In this document: positions 35,250 through 43,740 of the stretch, piece by piece
Position numbering within the stretch: the stretch's first letter is position 1
Layout of the letters: each line of letters begins with the position of its first letter
Assembly (NCBI RefSeq): GCF_018263855.1
Contig: NZ_CP073318.1
Coordinates: forward strand, 6,200,001-6,264,000
Origin: Kutzneria sp. CA-103260
GTDB lineage: Bacteria; Actinomycetota; Actinomycetes; Mycobacteriales; Pseudonocardiaceae
Reading direction: 5' to 3'
DNA length: 64,000 nt
Made by a program: the position numbers and the translations under genes
Notes under the pieces: generated by a model
Databases searched by the model: none
What the model was told of the DNA's origin: nothing
What the model saw: only the letters and a program-made list of their open reading frames with translations

Positions 35250-35657
35250 TCAGAGGGCCTGGCTGAAGCGGATCGCGTTGCCGAACGGGTCGCGCAGGCC
35301 GCAGTCGATGCCGTAGTCGCGCTTGGTCGGCTGGTCGGTGAACTCGACGCCCTTGGCCAGCAGCGTCTCGTACGTCTTCTGGCAGTCGTCGGTGGTGAAG
35401 AACAGGGTGCCGGCCATCGCGCCCTTGGTCAGCAGTTCCCGCACCTGGTCGGCGGTGGCCTCGTCCATGCGGGGCGCGCCCGGCTTCTCCAGCAGGATCT
35501 CCCGGTCCTTCTCCCCCGGGACGTTGACCGTCAGCCACCGCATGAAGCCGAGATCGGCGTCGGTGTTGACCTCCAGGCCGAGCTTGCCGACGTAGAAGTC
35601 GAGCGCCTCGTCCTGGTCGAGCACGAAGATCTGGGAAATCTTGATTCCGGTGAACAT
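35250..35657 (-). CDS. VOC/glyoxalase-fold protein
   Basis: The 135-aa protein has the paired beta-alpha-beta-beta-beta modules of the vicinal-oxygen-chelate family (IFVLDQDEALDFYVGKLGLEV in the first, LFFTTDDCQKTYETLLAKGVEF in the second, DPFGNAIRFSQ at the end). Members bind metals or act as antibiotic-binding or dioxygenase-like proteins; the ligand is unknown here. It lies 54 bp upstream of the transcription-start side of nothing obvious, and the AraC gene directly behind it points the same way. Confidence 0.87.
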   Translation of the reverse strand: MFTGIKISQIFVLDQDEALDFYVGKLGLEVNTDADLGFMRWLTVNVPGEKDREILLEKPGAPRMDEATADQVRELLTKGAMAGTLFFTTDDCQKTYETLLAKGVEFTDQPTKRDYGIDCGLRDPFGNAIRFSQAL

Positions 35658-35711
35658 GCCGCAGACGCTAGTGCCGGCGGCCGGGCCGGCGCTTATCCAA
35701 AACTGCTGTCT

Positions 35712-36104
35712 TCACCCGTGGGGTCGCATCCACGACATCGCGAAGCAGGTCGGCACCGCCGCCAGCGGCCCGCGGGCCCGGTAGTCCGACGGCGTCTCGC
35801 CGACGATGTCCCGGAAGGTGCGGCTGAACGTGCCCAGGCTGGTGAAGCCCACCTCCAGGCAGATGTCCGTGACGCTGCGGTCGCCGGACCGCAGCAGGAA
35901 CATCGCCCGTTCCACCCGCCGCCGCTGGAGATAGCGGTGCGGCGTCTCCCCGAACGTCGCCCGGAAGGTCCGGCTGAAGTGGGCCGGCGACACGTGCGCG
36001 ATCCGGGCCAGCGCCGCCACGTCCAGCGGCTGCGCGTAGTTCCGGTCCATGGCGTCCCGGGCCCGCAGCATCCGGCGGTTGATGTCCTCCACGGCACGGC
36101 TCAC
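35712..36104 (-). CDS. Short AraC-family regulator
   Basis: The 130-aa protein is little more than the two helix-turn-helix AraC DNA-binding domain (LDVAALARIAHVSPAHFSRTFRATFGETPHRYLQRRRVERA and SVTDICLEVGFTSLGTFSRTFRDIVGETPSDYR). Its C-terminal tail has aromatic residues. It has no sensing domain. The VOC gene lies 54 bp downstream in the same direction and is the likeliest target or operon partner. Confidence 0.9.
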   Translation of the reverse strand: MSRAVEDINRRMLRARDAMDRNYAQPLDVAALARIAHVSPAHFSRTFRATFGETPHRYLQRRRVERAMFLLRSGDRSVTDICLEVGFTSLGTFSRTFRDIVGETPSDYRARGPLAAVPTCFAMSWMRPHG

Positions 36105-36214
36105 GGCCCGATGACATCACATGACGGCGGCCGGCCCGGTCACCCGCTGCCCCTTCGTGGCCAGATGATGGGAACGGTTGCGGGCCGCCGGGCTCGGTGA
36201 GGATGCTCGGGGGC

Positions 36215-36742
36215 ATGTCCATCACCAGCGGCGTGCTCGTCGGCAATCCCCGTCCCGCTTCCCGCACCCTCGGCGCCGCCGTCGCGCTGCGCGACGCCGT
36301 GCACCTCGTGCTCGGCGACGCCACGGCCGGCCCCGTCGTCGACGCGGCCGAGCTGGCCCAGGAGGTGTTCGCCCCCGGCGCCACCGCGGTCAAGGCCGCC
36401 CTGGAGTCACTGGCCGCGGCCAAGGTCCTCGTCGTCGCCTCCCCCACCTACAAGGCCACCTACACCGGCCTGCTCAAGGCCGTGCTCGACCAGGCCCCCG
36501 CCGGCTGGCTCAAGGGCGTCGTCGCGCTGCCGCTCCAGGTCGCCGCGTCCGACAAGCACGCCCTGGCCGTCGACCTCCACCTTCGCCCCGTGCTCGTCGA
36601 GCTCGGCGCCACCGTGCCCGGCCCCGGCGTGTTCGTGAACGAGGCCCGCCTGGCCGGCGACCGCGACGCCCTGGCCAAGGAACTGGCCGAAGAGCTGGAG
36701 TCCACCGGCACCGCCGACGCGCTGCGAGCCCTGCTCCGCTGA
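36215..36742 (+). CDS. NADPH-dependent FMN reductase (flavodoxin-like)
   Basis: This is a protein of about 175 aa. A phosphate-binding loop near the N-terminus (VGNPRPASRT) and the flavin-binding SPTYKATYTGLLKAVLDQ segment near residues 80-97 identify the SsuE/MsuE-like reductase family. This family supplies reduced FMN to monooxygenases or reduces quinones. ATG 36215 is used; GTG 36197 and ATG 36203 are in frame. Its last codons lie in a direct repeat shared with the MFS gene start region (36733-36759 and 37332-37357). Confidence 0.88.
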   Translation: MSITSGVLVGNPRPASRTLGAAVALRDAVHLVLGDATAGPVVDAAELAQEVFAPGATAVKAALESLAAAKVLVVASPTYKATYTGLLKAVLDQAPAGWLKGVVALPLQVAASDKHALAVDLHLRPVLVELGATVPGPGVFVNEARLAGDRDALAKELAEELESTGTADALRALLR

Positions 36743-37357
36743 GTTCCCTCGGGGTGTCCCTGCGCAATCACCGGCGCACCTCCCGCGGAGCGACGGGCCG
36801 GGCGACCCTTCCGGGCACGGCCCGCCGCGCGCCGCCGACGACGGCGTGCCCGAACCTCTGGCCATTCCCGACGGCTCCTCAACGCCCATCGGAGTGCCGC
36901 TCACCACTCCTGGCCACCAGTGCCGCACTCCTGGCCCGCAGCGCGGCACTCCTGGCAAGCAGCACGGCGCTCTCCGCACGCAACTCCTTGGCCGTGTCTC
37001 GCAGCTCTTCGTGCGAGGCCGGTCGATGGGCGACAGCAGAACCAAGCTCGTCACAGTCCAGATGGGCATGCATCCGCAGCCTCCTCAGGCTCGTCCAACC
37101 GGGACACTTCTGGCCCTCAACGACCTTGCGGGCATGCCCTTGGACACAAGCACCTACAGGGGATACCCCTCACAATTGATCGTTTAACACCGCACCGGCC
37201 GCGCCATGCGCTCTTCGCTGTCCTCGGCCCCGCTGAACGGCCCGCCAGTGGATCACCGCCAAGCCGTCTCCAGGCCGTGAGACTCCGGACAGGGCCAGGC
37301 GCAACCGGACCCCACCGGCACTCTGATCACCGCTCCGCTAAGTTCCCCGGGGTGTCC
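36733..37357. repeat. Direct-repeat pair flanking a ~570-bp segment
   Basis: GCTCCGCTGAGTTCCC at 36733 and GCTCCGCTAAGTTCCC at 37332 begin 27- and 26-bp repeats that end in CGGGGTGTCC, with one substitution and one indel. The left copy covers the end of the FMN-reductase gene. The right copy covers the proposed GTG start of the MFS gene. Removing one repeat and the segment would leave the two genes about 10 bp apart, suggesting the segment was inserted. Confidence 0.7.
36879..37073 (-). CDS. Small heptad-repeat protein
   Basis: The 64-aa protein is supported by a GAGGAGG ribosome binding site 6 nt before ATG 37073. Its second half repeats a seven-residue unit (LARSAAL, RARSAAL, VARS) encoded by 21-bp tandem repeats at about 36904-36967, which predicts a short coiled coil. 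No signal or membrane segment is seen. The function is unknown. It is the only gene on the segment bounded by the 26/27-bp direct repeats. Confidence 0.6.
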   Translation of the reverse strand: MHAHLDCDELGSAVAHRPASHEELRDTAKELRAESAVLLARSAALRARSAALVARSGERHSDGR

Positions 37358-38668
37358 GTAGCAGCGAGAATGAACCGTTTGCCCATCACGCGGTCGCACC
37401 GGCTGGCCACGGTGGCCATCGGCCTGGGCCTGTTCTTCGACATCTATGAGATCTTCCTGGCCGGCACGCTGTCCACCGTGCTGGTCGCGCAGTTCCATCT
37501 GGACAAGGCGATCCTGCCGGCGGTGCTGGCCTCGACGTTCGTGGGCATGTTCGTGGGGGCGATCCTGCTCGGCCGGCTGGCCGACCGGATCGGGCGGCGG
37601 CGGGCGTTCCTGGTCAGCCTGGGCGTGTACTCGCTGTTCTCGCTGCTCGGGGCGGCCAGCATCGGGCCGTGGACGCTGATGGTGAGCCGGTTCTTCGCCG
37701 GTGTGGGCGTCGGCGCGGAGCCGGCGGTGTCGGACACCTATCTCGGCGACCTGCTGCCGCCGCGCAAGCGCGGCCTCTACACCGGCATCGCGTACACGCT
37801 GTCGTTCGTCGGCGTGCCGACGGTGGGCTTCCTGGCCGCCTGGCTGGTGCCGACCGGCCCGGAGGCGTGGCGCTGGCTGTTCGTGATCGGCGCGGCCGGC
37901 GCGGTGATCGTGTTCCTGCTGCGGACCGGCCTGCCCGAGTCGCCGCGCTGGCTGGAGTCGGTGGGCCGGCACGAGGAGGCCGAGCGGATCGTCGCCCGGT
38001 TCGAGGCCGAGGCCGGCGGCGACCTGCCGGAGCCGGTGGCCGACGAGACGCCGAACACCACCGGCTCGGTCGGCTCGCTGCTGCGGCCGCCCTACCGCCG
38101 GCGGACGATCATGATGTCGGTGTTCCACCTGCTCCAGACGTTCGGCTACTACGGCTTCGGCACGCTGGTGCCGATCGTGCTGGCGGCCAAGGGCTATCCG
38201 ATCGTGCAGTCGCTGCTGTTCAGCGGCATCACATTCGTCGGCTACCCGGTCGGGGCTGCGCTGTCGCTGCCGATCATCGAGCGGGTCGAGCGCAAGCACC
38301 TGGTGATCGTGTCCGGCCTCGGTATGGCGGTGTGCGGGCTGGCCTTCGGCTTCGCCTCGTCCGAGGCGCTGATCCTGACCTTCGGCTTCCTGTACACGGC
38401 CGTGAGCAACGTGTTCAGCAACGCCTTCCACGTCTACCAGGCGGAGATCTTCCCCACCGGGCTGCGCTCCACCGCGGCCGGCGCCACCTACTCGCTGTCC
38501 CGGTTGTCCAGCGCGGCCATGCCGTTCGTGCTGGTGCCGCTGCTGCACGCGACCAACTCGGCGGTGCTGTTCGCCGTGGTCGCCGCGGCCATGGTCGGCG
38601 TGGCGCTGGACGTGGGCCTGCTCGGGCCGCGCACCACCGGCCGGGATCTGGAATTGGTCAACATCTGA
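37352..38668 (+). CDS. MFS transporter (sugar/aromatic-acid porter type)
   Basis: The 438-aa protein has 12 predicted transmembrane helices. The MFS loop 2-3 motif GRLADRIGRRRAF is near residues 77-89, and PESPRWL lies in the central loop, as in sugar and organic-acid porters. GTG 37352 gives SVAARMNRLPITRSH, the usual family N-terminus; ATG 37370 is the alternative. The substrate is unknown. Confidence 0.88.
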   Translation: MSVAARMNRLPITRSHRLATVAIGLGLFFDIYEIFLAGTLSTVLVAQFHLDKAILPAVLASTFVGMFVGAILLGRLADRIGRRRAFLVSLGVYSLFSLLGAASIGPWTLMVSRFFAGVGVGAEPAVSDTYLGDLLPPRKRGLYTGIAYTLSFVGVPTVGFLAAWLVPTGPEAWRWLFVIGAAGAVIVFLLRTGLPESPRWLESVGRHEEAERIVARFEAEAGGDLPEPVADETPNTTGSVGSLLRPPYRRRTIMMSVFHLLQTFGYYGFGTLVPIVLAAKGYPIVQSLLFSGITFVGYPVGAALSLPIIERVERKHLVIVSGLGMAVCGLAFGFASSEALILTFGFLYTAVSNVFSNAFHVYQAEIFPTGLRSTAAGATYSLSRLSSAAMPFVLVPLLHATNSAVLFAVVAAAMVGVALDVGLLGPRTTGRDLELVNI

Positions 38669-38713
38669 GCAAACCCGTCGGCCTACTCGCGCGTAGTCAT
38701 CACCGTGGGACGA

Positions 38714-39646
38714 ATGACGGCGAGTGGACGACTACGGGCGGCCCGGCAACACACGCGGCGGGCGGCGCAGCCTTTGGCCGCGCCGAGCGAGCCGCCTCGC
38801 CCGAGCCGCCGCAAGCCCGGCACCGGCTGGCTGGTGTACGTGTTTCCGCTGGTCATAGCCCTGACCGCGATCACCGCGTTCCGGATCGTCAAGGAGCCGC
38901 CGGCCGAGCCCGAGCCGACGCCCACCCCGGCCGCCGGCACCTCCGCGCCCGTCTCCATCGGCGAGGCCCCGCCCGGCGCGAAGTTCGCCAAGCAGCTGGC
39001 CTCGGCCGAACTGCCCGACGGCGGCCCGCTGCCGGCCGCCGGCAAGGGCACCTTCCACGTCGTGCCCGGCGCCTCGCCGCAGGTCGGCAAGGGCAAGCTC
39101 ACGACGTACACCATCGAGGTCGAGGACGGTTTCCAGCCGGTCGGCGGGGACAACGACTTCGCCGCCACCGTGCAGGCCACCCTGTCCAACCCCAAGAGCT
39201 GGATCGGCGGCGGGCAGATCGCCCTCAAGCGCGTCGACGCCGGCAAGCCCGATCTGCACATCCGGCTGGCGTCCCAGCAGACCGCCCGCAGCCCCCAGGT
39301 CTGTGGCTTCGACATCCCGTACGACACGTCCTGCCGCCTCGGCGACGCCGTCTACCTCAACGACGCCCGCTGGGAACGCGGCGCCGTGGCCTTCCAGGGC
39401 AACATGCTGCTGTACCAGCAGTACGCGGTGAACCACGAGGTCGGCCATTTCTTCGGCGGCAACCACCAGCCCTGCGCCGACAACGGCGGCCTGGCCCCGG
39501 TGATGATGCAGCAGACGTTGAGCACCGCCAACAACGACCTCGCCGAGCTCACCACCCAGAACCCGCAGGGCATCGTGATCCCGCACGATGGCAAGGTCTG
39601 CCAGCCCAATCCCTGGCCGTTCCCGGTCGCGGGCCAGGGTCGGTGA
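38714..39646 (+). CDS. DUF3152 protein with metalloprotease-like HExxH motif
   Basis: This is a protein of about 310 aa. A basic N-terminus, one membrane helix near residues 35-55 (GWLVYVFPLVIALTAITAFRI) and a Pro/Glu/Thr linker lead to an extracytoplasmic domain. It contains NHEVGHFFGGNH (His241, Glu242, His245), a zincin-like motif with a third possible ligand at the following His. Two Cys-containing loops follow. Proteolysis is an inference from the motif; the family has no settled function. ATG 38714 is preferred over GTG 38705. Confidence 0.85.
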   Translation: MTASGRLRAARQHTRRAAQPLAAPSEPPRPSRRKPGTGWLVYVFPLVIALTAITAFRIVKEPPAEPEPTPTPAAGTSAPVSIGEAPPGAKFAKQLASAELPDGGPLPAAGKGTFHVVPGASPQVGKGKLTTYTIEVEDGFQPVGGDNDFAATVQATLSNPKSWIGGGQIALKRVDAGKPDLHIRLASQQTARSPQVCGFDIPYDTSCRLGDAVYLNDARWERGAVAFQGNMLLYQQYAVNHEVGHFFGGNHQPCADNGGLAPVMMQQTLSTANNDLAELTTQNPQGIVIPHDGKVCQPNPWPFPVAGQGR

Positions 39647-39764
39647 GCCGCCCCTGCGGTACGGTGGCCTGGTCGGGGGTACCTCGCACGCCGGCGTTCG
39701 AGCCGGCGTCGGTCCCGGCGATCCGACCGGCCGCGTGATTCCGGCCGGAGACGGGAGCGCCGAC

Positions 39765-40349
39765 ATGTCGTCGGATCGCGTGCCCAACGGTGACACCGCC
39801 CGGATGTCCAAAGTCCACGCGGACGCGCAGCAGACGTTACGCACCCAGCAGGCGCTGGCCGCCCGCACCGTCGCCGGCCACTGCCTCGACGAGGCTGATC
39901 GCGGCACCCTGCTGGAGATGCTCGGTCTGGTCGACGACGAGGGGCGGGAGGACGTCACGAGGGCGCTCACCCTCGGTCTGACCGGCTATCTACGGGCCGT
40001 GGCCAACGCCGTCGGCGAGCCCGCCGCCGGCACGTCGTGCGAGGTCAGCGACACCGCCACCGCGTACATCGGGCTGACCGTCAAGGGGCCACGGGACCTG
40101 ATGCTGGTGTGGAGCGAGCGTGACGGCTGGGCCGTGCTGGTGGAGACCGCTCCGGCCGAGTCGCCCATCGTCGTCTCCCGCCTCGGCGGTGACGATCCCG
40201 CGCCGCCGCCGTGGGTGGTCTCGCGCTTCGTCTCCGACACGCTGGCCGAGGTCCCGAGCCAGCCCTCGCCGCAGGCCCACCACCGGCAGAACCGGCAGCA
40301 GCTGGCCGACCGCCTCGCCGCCTACGCCGCGCCAACCGAGCTCAACTAG
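39765..40349 (+). CDS. DUF6292-like actinobacterial protein
   Basis: The 194-aa protein has a helical N-terminal stretch (ADAQQTLRTQQALAARTVAG). A compact domain (GLTGYLRAVANAVGEPAAGTSCEVSDTATAYIGL...LVWSERDGWAVLVE) follows and resembles the DUF6292 proteins abundant in Pseudonocardiaceae. The role is unknown. ATG 39765 follows GGGAG. The gene ends in a strong hairpin shared with the convergent cold-shock gene. Confidence 0.72.
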   Translation: MSSDRVPNGDTARMSKVHADAQQTLRTQQALAARTVAGHCLDEADRGTLLEMLGLVDDEGREDVTRALTLGLTGYLRAVANAVGEPAAGTSCEVSDTATAYIGLTVKGPRDLMLVWSERDGWAVLVETAPAESPIVVSRLGGDDPAPPPWVVSRFVSDTLAEVPSQPSPQAHHRQNRQQLADRLAAYAAPTELN

Positions 40350-40360
40350 CCCGGAAACGG

Positions 40361-40396
40361 ATCCGCGCCCGGCGGCAACTGCCACCGGGCGCGGAT
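40361..40396. terminator. Bidirectional terminator hairpin
   Basis: ATCCGCGCCCGG at 40361 pairs with CCGGGCGCGGAT ending at 40396. After one C-A mismatch, GGC/GCC close an AACT loop. It lies between the convergent DUF6292 and cold-shock genes, 12 bp from one stop and 16 bp from the other. Confidence 0.85.
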
Positions 40397-40411
40397 TCAC
40401 GGGCGTCGTGC

Positions 40412-40615
40412 TCAGACGGCGCTGACCGCCTGGGCCTGCGGGCCCTTCTGGCCCTGGCCGACCTCGAACTGCACGCGCTGGTTCTCCTCCAGCGACTTGA
40501 AGCCGTTGCCCTGGATCTCCGAGTAGTGCACGAACAGGTCGGCGCCGCCGCCGTCCGGGGAGATGAAGCCGAAGCCCTTCTCCGAGTTGAACCACTTCAC
40601 GGTGCCCTGCGCCAT
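40412..40615 (-). CDS. cspA: Cold-shock protein, CspA family
   Basis: The 67-aa OB-fold protein has both RNA-binding motifs: KGFGFI (RNP1) near residues 13-18 and LFVHYSEI (RNP2 region) near 27-34. It binds single-stranded RNA or DNA and acts as an RNA chaperone. ATG 40615 has AGGAG 6-7 nt upstream. It is unlinked to its neighbours. Confidence 0.96.
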   Translation of the reverse strand: MAQGTVKWFNSEKGFGFISPDGGGADLFVHYSEIQGNGFKSLEENQRVQFEVGQGQKGPQAQAVSAV

Positions 40616-40979
40616 GTTTTTCTCCTCTACAGGTGTCTTCCGGTCCGCCGCGGCTGCCACGGACCAAGCCGCATGCGGCGGGGAGCTCTTCCTGGAGGAA
40701 TTCGTACGCCCGCGACACTGTTTCGCGAGCGCGTGAATGAACACGAACACAAAACCAACGACTACCGCCAGTCAACCACACGGGGTCCCCCACGACAAAA
40801 CCCGTGTCGGCCACGCCACCCCGCCTGCCAGCAGGAACGCATGCGTGAGCACTCGACCGCTGGATCGTCCGCGTGCCGATCCGGCTCTGACCCCTCGATG
40901 CCGGGAAGGGGGCTTTCCCTGCGTTGAACGCGAGGAAAGCCCCCTTCCCGGCATCGGGTCGCTCGCCCGATGGGACGAC
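40616..40979. other. Cold-shock leader region and family A hairpin
   Basis: The left ~120 bp is the presumed 5' untranslated region and promoter of the cold-shock gene, GC-rich with partial inverted repeats (CCGTGGCAGCCGCGG on the coding strand). At 40896-40956 a family A hairpin has arms starting CGATGCCGGGAAGGGGG and the centre CGTTGAACG, ending 23 bp from the stop of the nitroreductase-like gene. No coding frame is convincing. Confidence 0.75.
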
Positions 40980-41588
40980 TCAGATGACCTCGGCGGCCTC
41001 GTCGAACTCGAGGCGAGGCAGGCGGGGGAACCAGGCCTCGGGGCCGGGCTTGCCGATGTTGACCACGACCAGGGGCTCCTGGGTGCCGTCGGCGAAGAAC
41101 TCCTGGCGCACGCCGGCGGCGTCGAAGCCGGTCATGGGGCCGGCGGCGAAGCCGGCGGCGCGCACGCCCAGGATGAAGTAGCCGACCTGGAGCAGGGCGT
41201 TGAAGCGGGCCATCTGCTCGCGCTGGGACAGCTCGGGGAAGCGGTCCTTGGCGTTGGGCACGTGCGGGAAGGTCCGGTGCAGGTGCTCGTGGAAGTCGCT
41301 GTCGGCGGACAGGATGGCGACCACGGGGGCGGTGGCGGTCTTGGGCCGGTTGCCCTCGGCCATGAAGGGCAGCAGCCGCGCCCGAGCCTCGTCGGAGCGC
41401 ACGAAGGTGACCCGCAGGGGCTGGATGTTCATGCTGGTCGGGGCCCACTTGACCAGGTCGTAGATGGCCCGCAGCTGCTCGTCGGAGACGGGCTCGTCGG
41501 AGAAGGTGTTGGCGGTGCGGGCCTCGTGGAACAGCAGCTCCTGGGCGGAGCGCTCGAGCTCGAGGACATCAAGGGTCGCTGAGGTCAT
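40980..41588 (-). CDS. Nitroreductase-family protein, RutE-like (malonic semialdehyde reductase type)
   Basis: The 202-aa protein is of the short nitroreductase type. ARTANTFSDEPVSDEQLRAIYDLVKWAPTSMNIQP at the N-terminus carries the FMN phosphate contacts, and MTGFDAAGV lies near residue 150. RutE reduces malonic semialdehyde in pyrimidine catabolism. It lies 28 bp downstream of a nucleobase permease gene in the same direction, which fits that role, but the other rut genes are absent here. Confidence 0.85.
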   Translation of the reverse strand: MTSATLDVLELERSAQELLFHEARTANTFSDEPVSDEQLRAIYDLVKWAPTSMNIQPLRVTFVRSDEARARLLPFMAEGNRPKTATAPVVAILSADSDFHEHLHRTFPHVPNAKDRFPELSQREQMARFNALLQVGYFILGVRAAGFAAGPMTGFDAAGVRQEFFADGTQEPLVVVNIGKPGPEAWFPRLPRLEFDEAAEVI

Positions 41589-41616
41589 GCCCGGTCCAAC
41601 GAGGCTGAACGCTCAA

Positions 41617-42936
41617 CTATTTCGAGTCAGAAGGTTGAGTGTTCACCCTCACACCGTTGAAGAGCAGGTTGAGCAACACGGCGGCGATGCTGCCGGCGCT
41701 GATGCCGGAGTTCATGATGGTCTGGAACCAGCCCGGGAACTGGGCGTACACGGTGGGCGCGGCCACCGGGACCAGGCCGATGCCCAGGGCCACGGCCACC
41801 ACCATGAGGTTGGAGCCGCCCTCGAACGACACAGTCCGAAGCATCCGCACGCCGCCGGCGGCCACCGAACCGAACATGACGATGCCGGCCCCGCCCAGCA
41901 CGGGCATCGGCACCGAGGCGACGATCTCGCCCAGCACCGGGAACAGCCCCAGCAGCACGAGAATGCCGCCGGCGGTGGCCACCACGTACCGGCTGCGCAC
42001 CCGGGTCAGCGCGACGAGCCCGACGTTCTGCCCGAACGCGGTGTACGGGAAGGTGTTGAACACGCCGCCGAGCAGACTGGACAAGCCGTCCGCGCGTAGC
42101 GCCCGGGTCAGCGTCACGGTGTCCACCGGCCGGTCCACGATCTCCCCGACGGCCAGCACACTGCCGCTGGTCTCGGTCATGGTCACCAGCATCACGATCA
42201 CGAACGCCACGATCGCGCCCGGCTCGAAGGTCGGCAGTCCGAAGTGGAACGGCGTGCTGACCTCGACCAGCGGCGAACCGCCCACATGCGAGAAATCGGC
42301 CAGCCCCAACGGAATCGCCACCAGGGTGCCGACCACGATGCCGACCAGGACGGCGATCCGGCCGAGCAGGCCGGGCACAAAACGGTGCACCAGAACAACA
42401 AGCACCAACACACCGAAGGCGACGGCCAGGTTCAGCGGCTTGCCGAAGCCGGGCGCGCCGGTGCCGCCGGCGGCCCAGCCGACCGCGACCGGCAGCAGGG
42501 ACACGCCGATCACCAGGATGATCGTGCCGGTCACCACCGGCGGGAAGAACCGGGTCAGTTTGGCGAAGTACGGCGCGATCAGCACCACCATCAACCCGGA
42601 CACGATGATCGCGCCGTAGCCGGCCGGCAGCCCGCCGCCGGTGGTGCCGATCATCACCATCGGCGTCACGGCCGCGAACGTGCAGCCCTGCATGATCGGC
42701 AGCCGGGCCCCGAACACCCAGACTCCCAGGCACTGCAACAGGGTCGCCACCCCGGACACCAACAGGTCGGCGTTGACCAGGTAGCCGATGTCCGCAGTGG
42801 ACAGATGCATCGCGCCGCCGACGATGAGCGGCACGGCCACCGCGCCGGCGTACATGGCGAGCACGTGCTGCAGGCCGAACGTGAGCAACTGACCGGCGGG
42901 AAGCCGCTGGTCGACAGGGTGCGCGGAGCGGGTCAT
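41617..42936 (-). CDS. Nucleobase:cation symporter-2 permease (NCS2/NAT)
   Basis: The 439-aa transporter has 12-14 membrane helices. The NAT signature FGQNVGLVALTRVRSRYV and the preceding TMTETSGSVLAVGE (substrate-contact glutamate) are intact, as in xanthine, urate and uracil permeases. The purine versus pyrimidine choice cannot be decided by eye. It is probably the first gene of a two-gene unit with the RutE-like gene. Confidence 0.9.
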   Translation of the reverse strand: MTRSAHPVDQRLPAGQLLTFGLQHVLAMYAGAVAVPLIVGGAMHLSTADIGYLVNADLLVSGVATLLQCLGVWVFGARLPIMQGCTFAAVTPMVMIGTTGGGLPAGYGAIIVSGLMVVLIAPYFAKLTRFFPPVVTGTIILVIGVSLLPVAVGWAAGGTGAPGFGKPLNLAVAFGVLVLVVLVHRFVPGLLGRIAVLVGIVVGTLVAIPLGLADFSHVGGSPLVEVSTPFHFGLPTFEPGAIVAFVIVMLVTMTETSGSVLAVGEIVDRPVDTVTLTRALRADGLSSLLGGVFNTFPYTAFGQNVGLVALTRVRSRYVVATAGGILVLLGLFPVLGEIVASVPMPVLGGAGIVMFGSVAAGGVRMLRTVSFEGGSNLMVVAVALGIGLVPVAAPTVYAQFPGWFQTIMNSGISAGSIAAVLLNLLFNGVRVNTQPSDSK

Positions 42937-42983
42937 CGGCGGAGTCTAGGTCCGCCGCGTTACCACCGCGTCACGCAGTGCCG

Positions 42984-43310
42984 TCAGGCCACCGGGGAGG
43001 TCGTCTCGTTCTCGGCCAGCTGCGCCTGCACGCGGTGGGTGACCTTGCGCTCGGCCACGAAGGACAGGAACGGGATGGTACCGGCCAGCAGCACACCCAA
43101 CGTGTACAGCGGCTGCCACTTGCTCTTCAGCGACAGGTCGAAGGCGAACGCCAGGTAGACCATGTAGAAGAAGCCGTGGATCGGGCCGACGATGGCGACC
43201 AGGGTCGGCGCGTCCGAGGCGTACTTCAGGATCACGCCGACGGTCAGCACGAGCAGTCCGACACCGGTCAGGTAGGCCATGAACCGGAACCGGGCGAGGG
43301 AGCCCTTCAT
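42984..43310 (-). CDS. DUF3817 membrane protein
   Basis: The 108-aa protein has three hydrophobic helices (FMAYLTGVGLLVLTVGVIL, IHGFFYMVYLAFAFDL, LYTLGVLLAGTIPFLSF) and matches the DUF3817 integral membrane family of actinobacteria. The intergenic distance to the next upstream gene is only 4 bp, so they form an operon. The function is unknown. Confidence 0.87.
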   Translation of the reverse strand: MKGSLARFRFMAYLTGVGLLVLTVGVILKYASDAPTLVAIVGPIHGFFYMVYLAFAFDLSLKSKWQPLYTLGVLLAGTIPFLSFVAERKVTHRVQAQLAENETTSPVA

Positions 43311-43314
43311 CGAC

Positions 43315-43716
43315 TTACTCTCCGTCTCTCGCGCTCAGCGCCGCGAGGTAGCTGTTGTACTGCGCCATCGCGTCGTCCACCGGCTCGGCGGCCGCGGTGC
43401 GCCACTCGGTCGGCGACCGGCGGGGCTTGGCCGCGAGCACGGGAGCCTCCTCGACCACGGTCTCGGCCGCCGCCTCGGCGGTCTGCTCAGACGCGCGACG
43501 CTCCTTGTCCAGCTGCCACATCCGCCAGTACATGAACGGGATGAACAGGCCGAACAGCGGCCACTGCAGGGCGTAGCCGAGGTTCTGCAGGGTGCCGGAC
43601 GACTCCTGCGACCGGTCCCACTGCCACACACCGAGCCGGAAGCAAGCCAGCATGGCCGCGAGGGCCACCAGGTGCACCAGCAGCCAGCGGGGGGCTAGCA
43701 GTCCGCGAAGAACCAC
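43315..43716 (-). CDS. Small two-helix membrane protein
   Basis: The 133-aa protein has two N-terminal membrane helices (WLLVHLVALAAMLACFRLGVW and LGYALQWPLFGLFIPFMYW). A charged Ala/Glu-rich cytoplasmic tail ending DDAMAQYNSYLAALSARDGE follows. It is typically found next to DUF3817 genes in related genomes (recalled, not checked). GTG 43716 is the only good start. The function is unknown. Confidence 0.75.
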   Translation of the reverse strand: MVLRGLLAPRWLLVHLVALAAMLACFRLGVWQWDRSQESSGTLQNLGYALQWPLFGLFIPFMYWRMWQLDKERRASEQTAEAAAETVVEEAPVLAAKPRRSPTEWRTAAAEPVDDAMAQYNSYLAALSARDGE

Positions 43717-43740
43717 GTTGACGACGGTAACACCGACGGG

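Noticed and set aside
36904..36967. Short tandem repeats as a possible CRISPR array
   Set aside because: The repeats are contiguous 21-mers within a coding frame, without unique spacers or cas genes.
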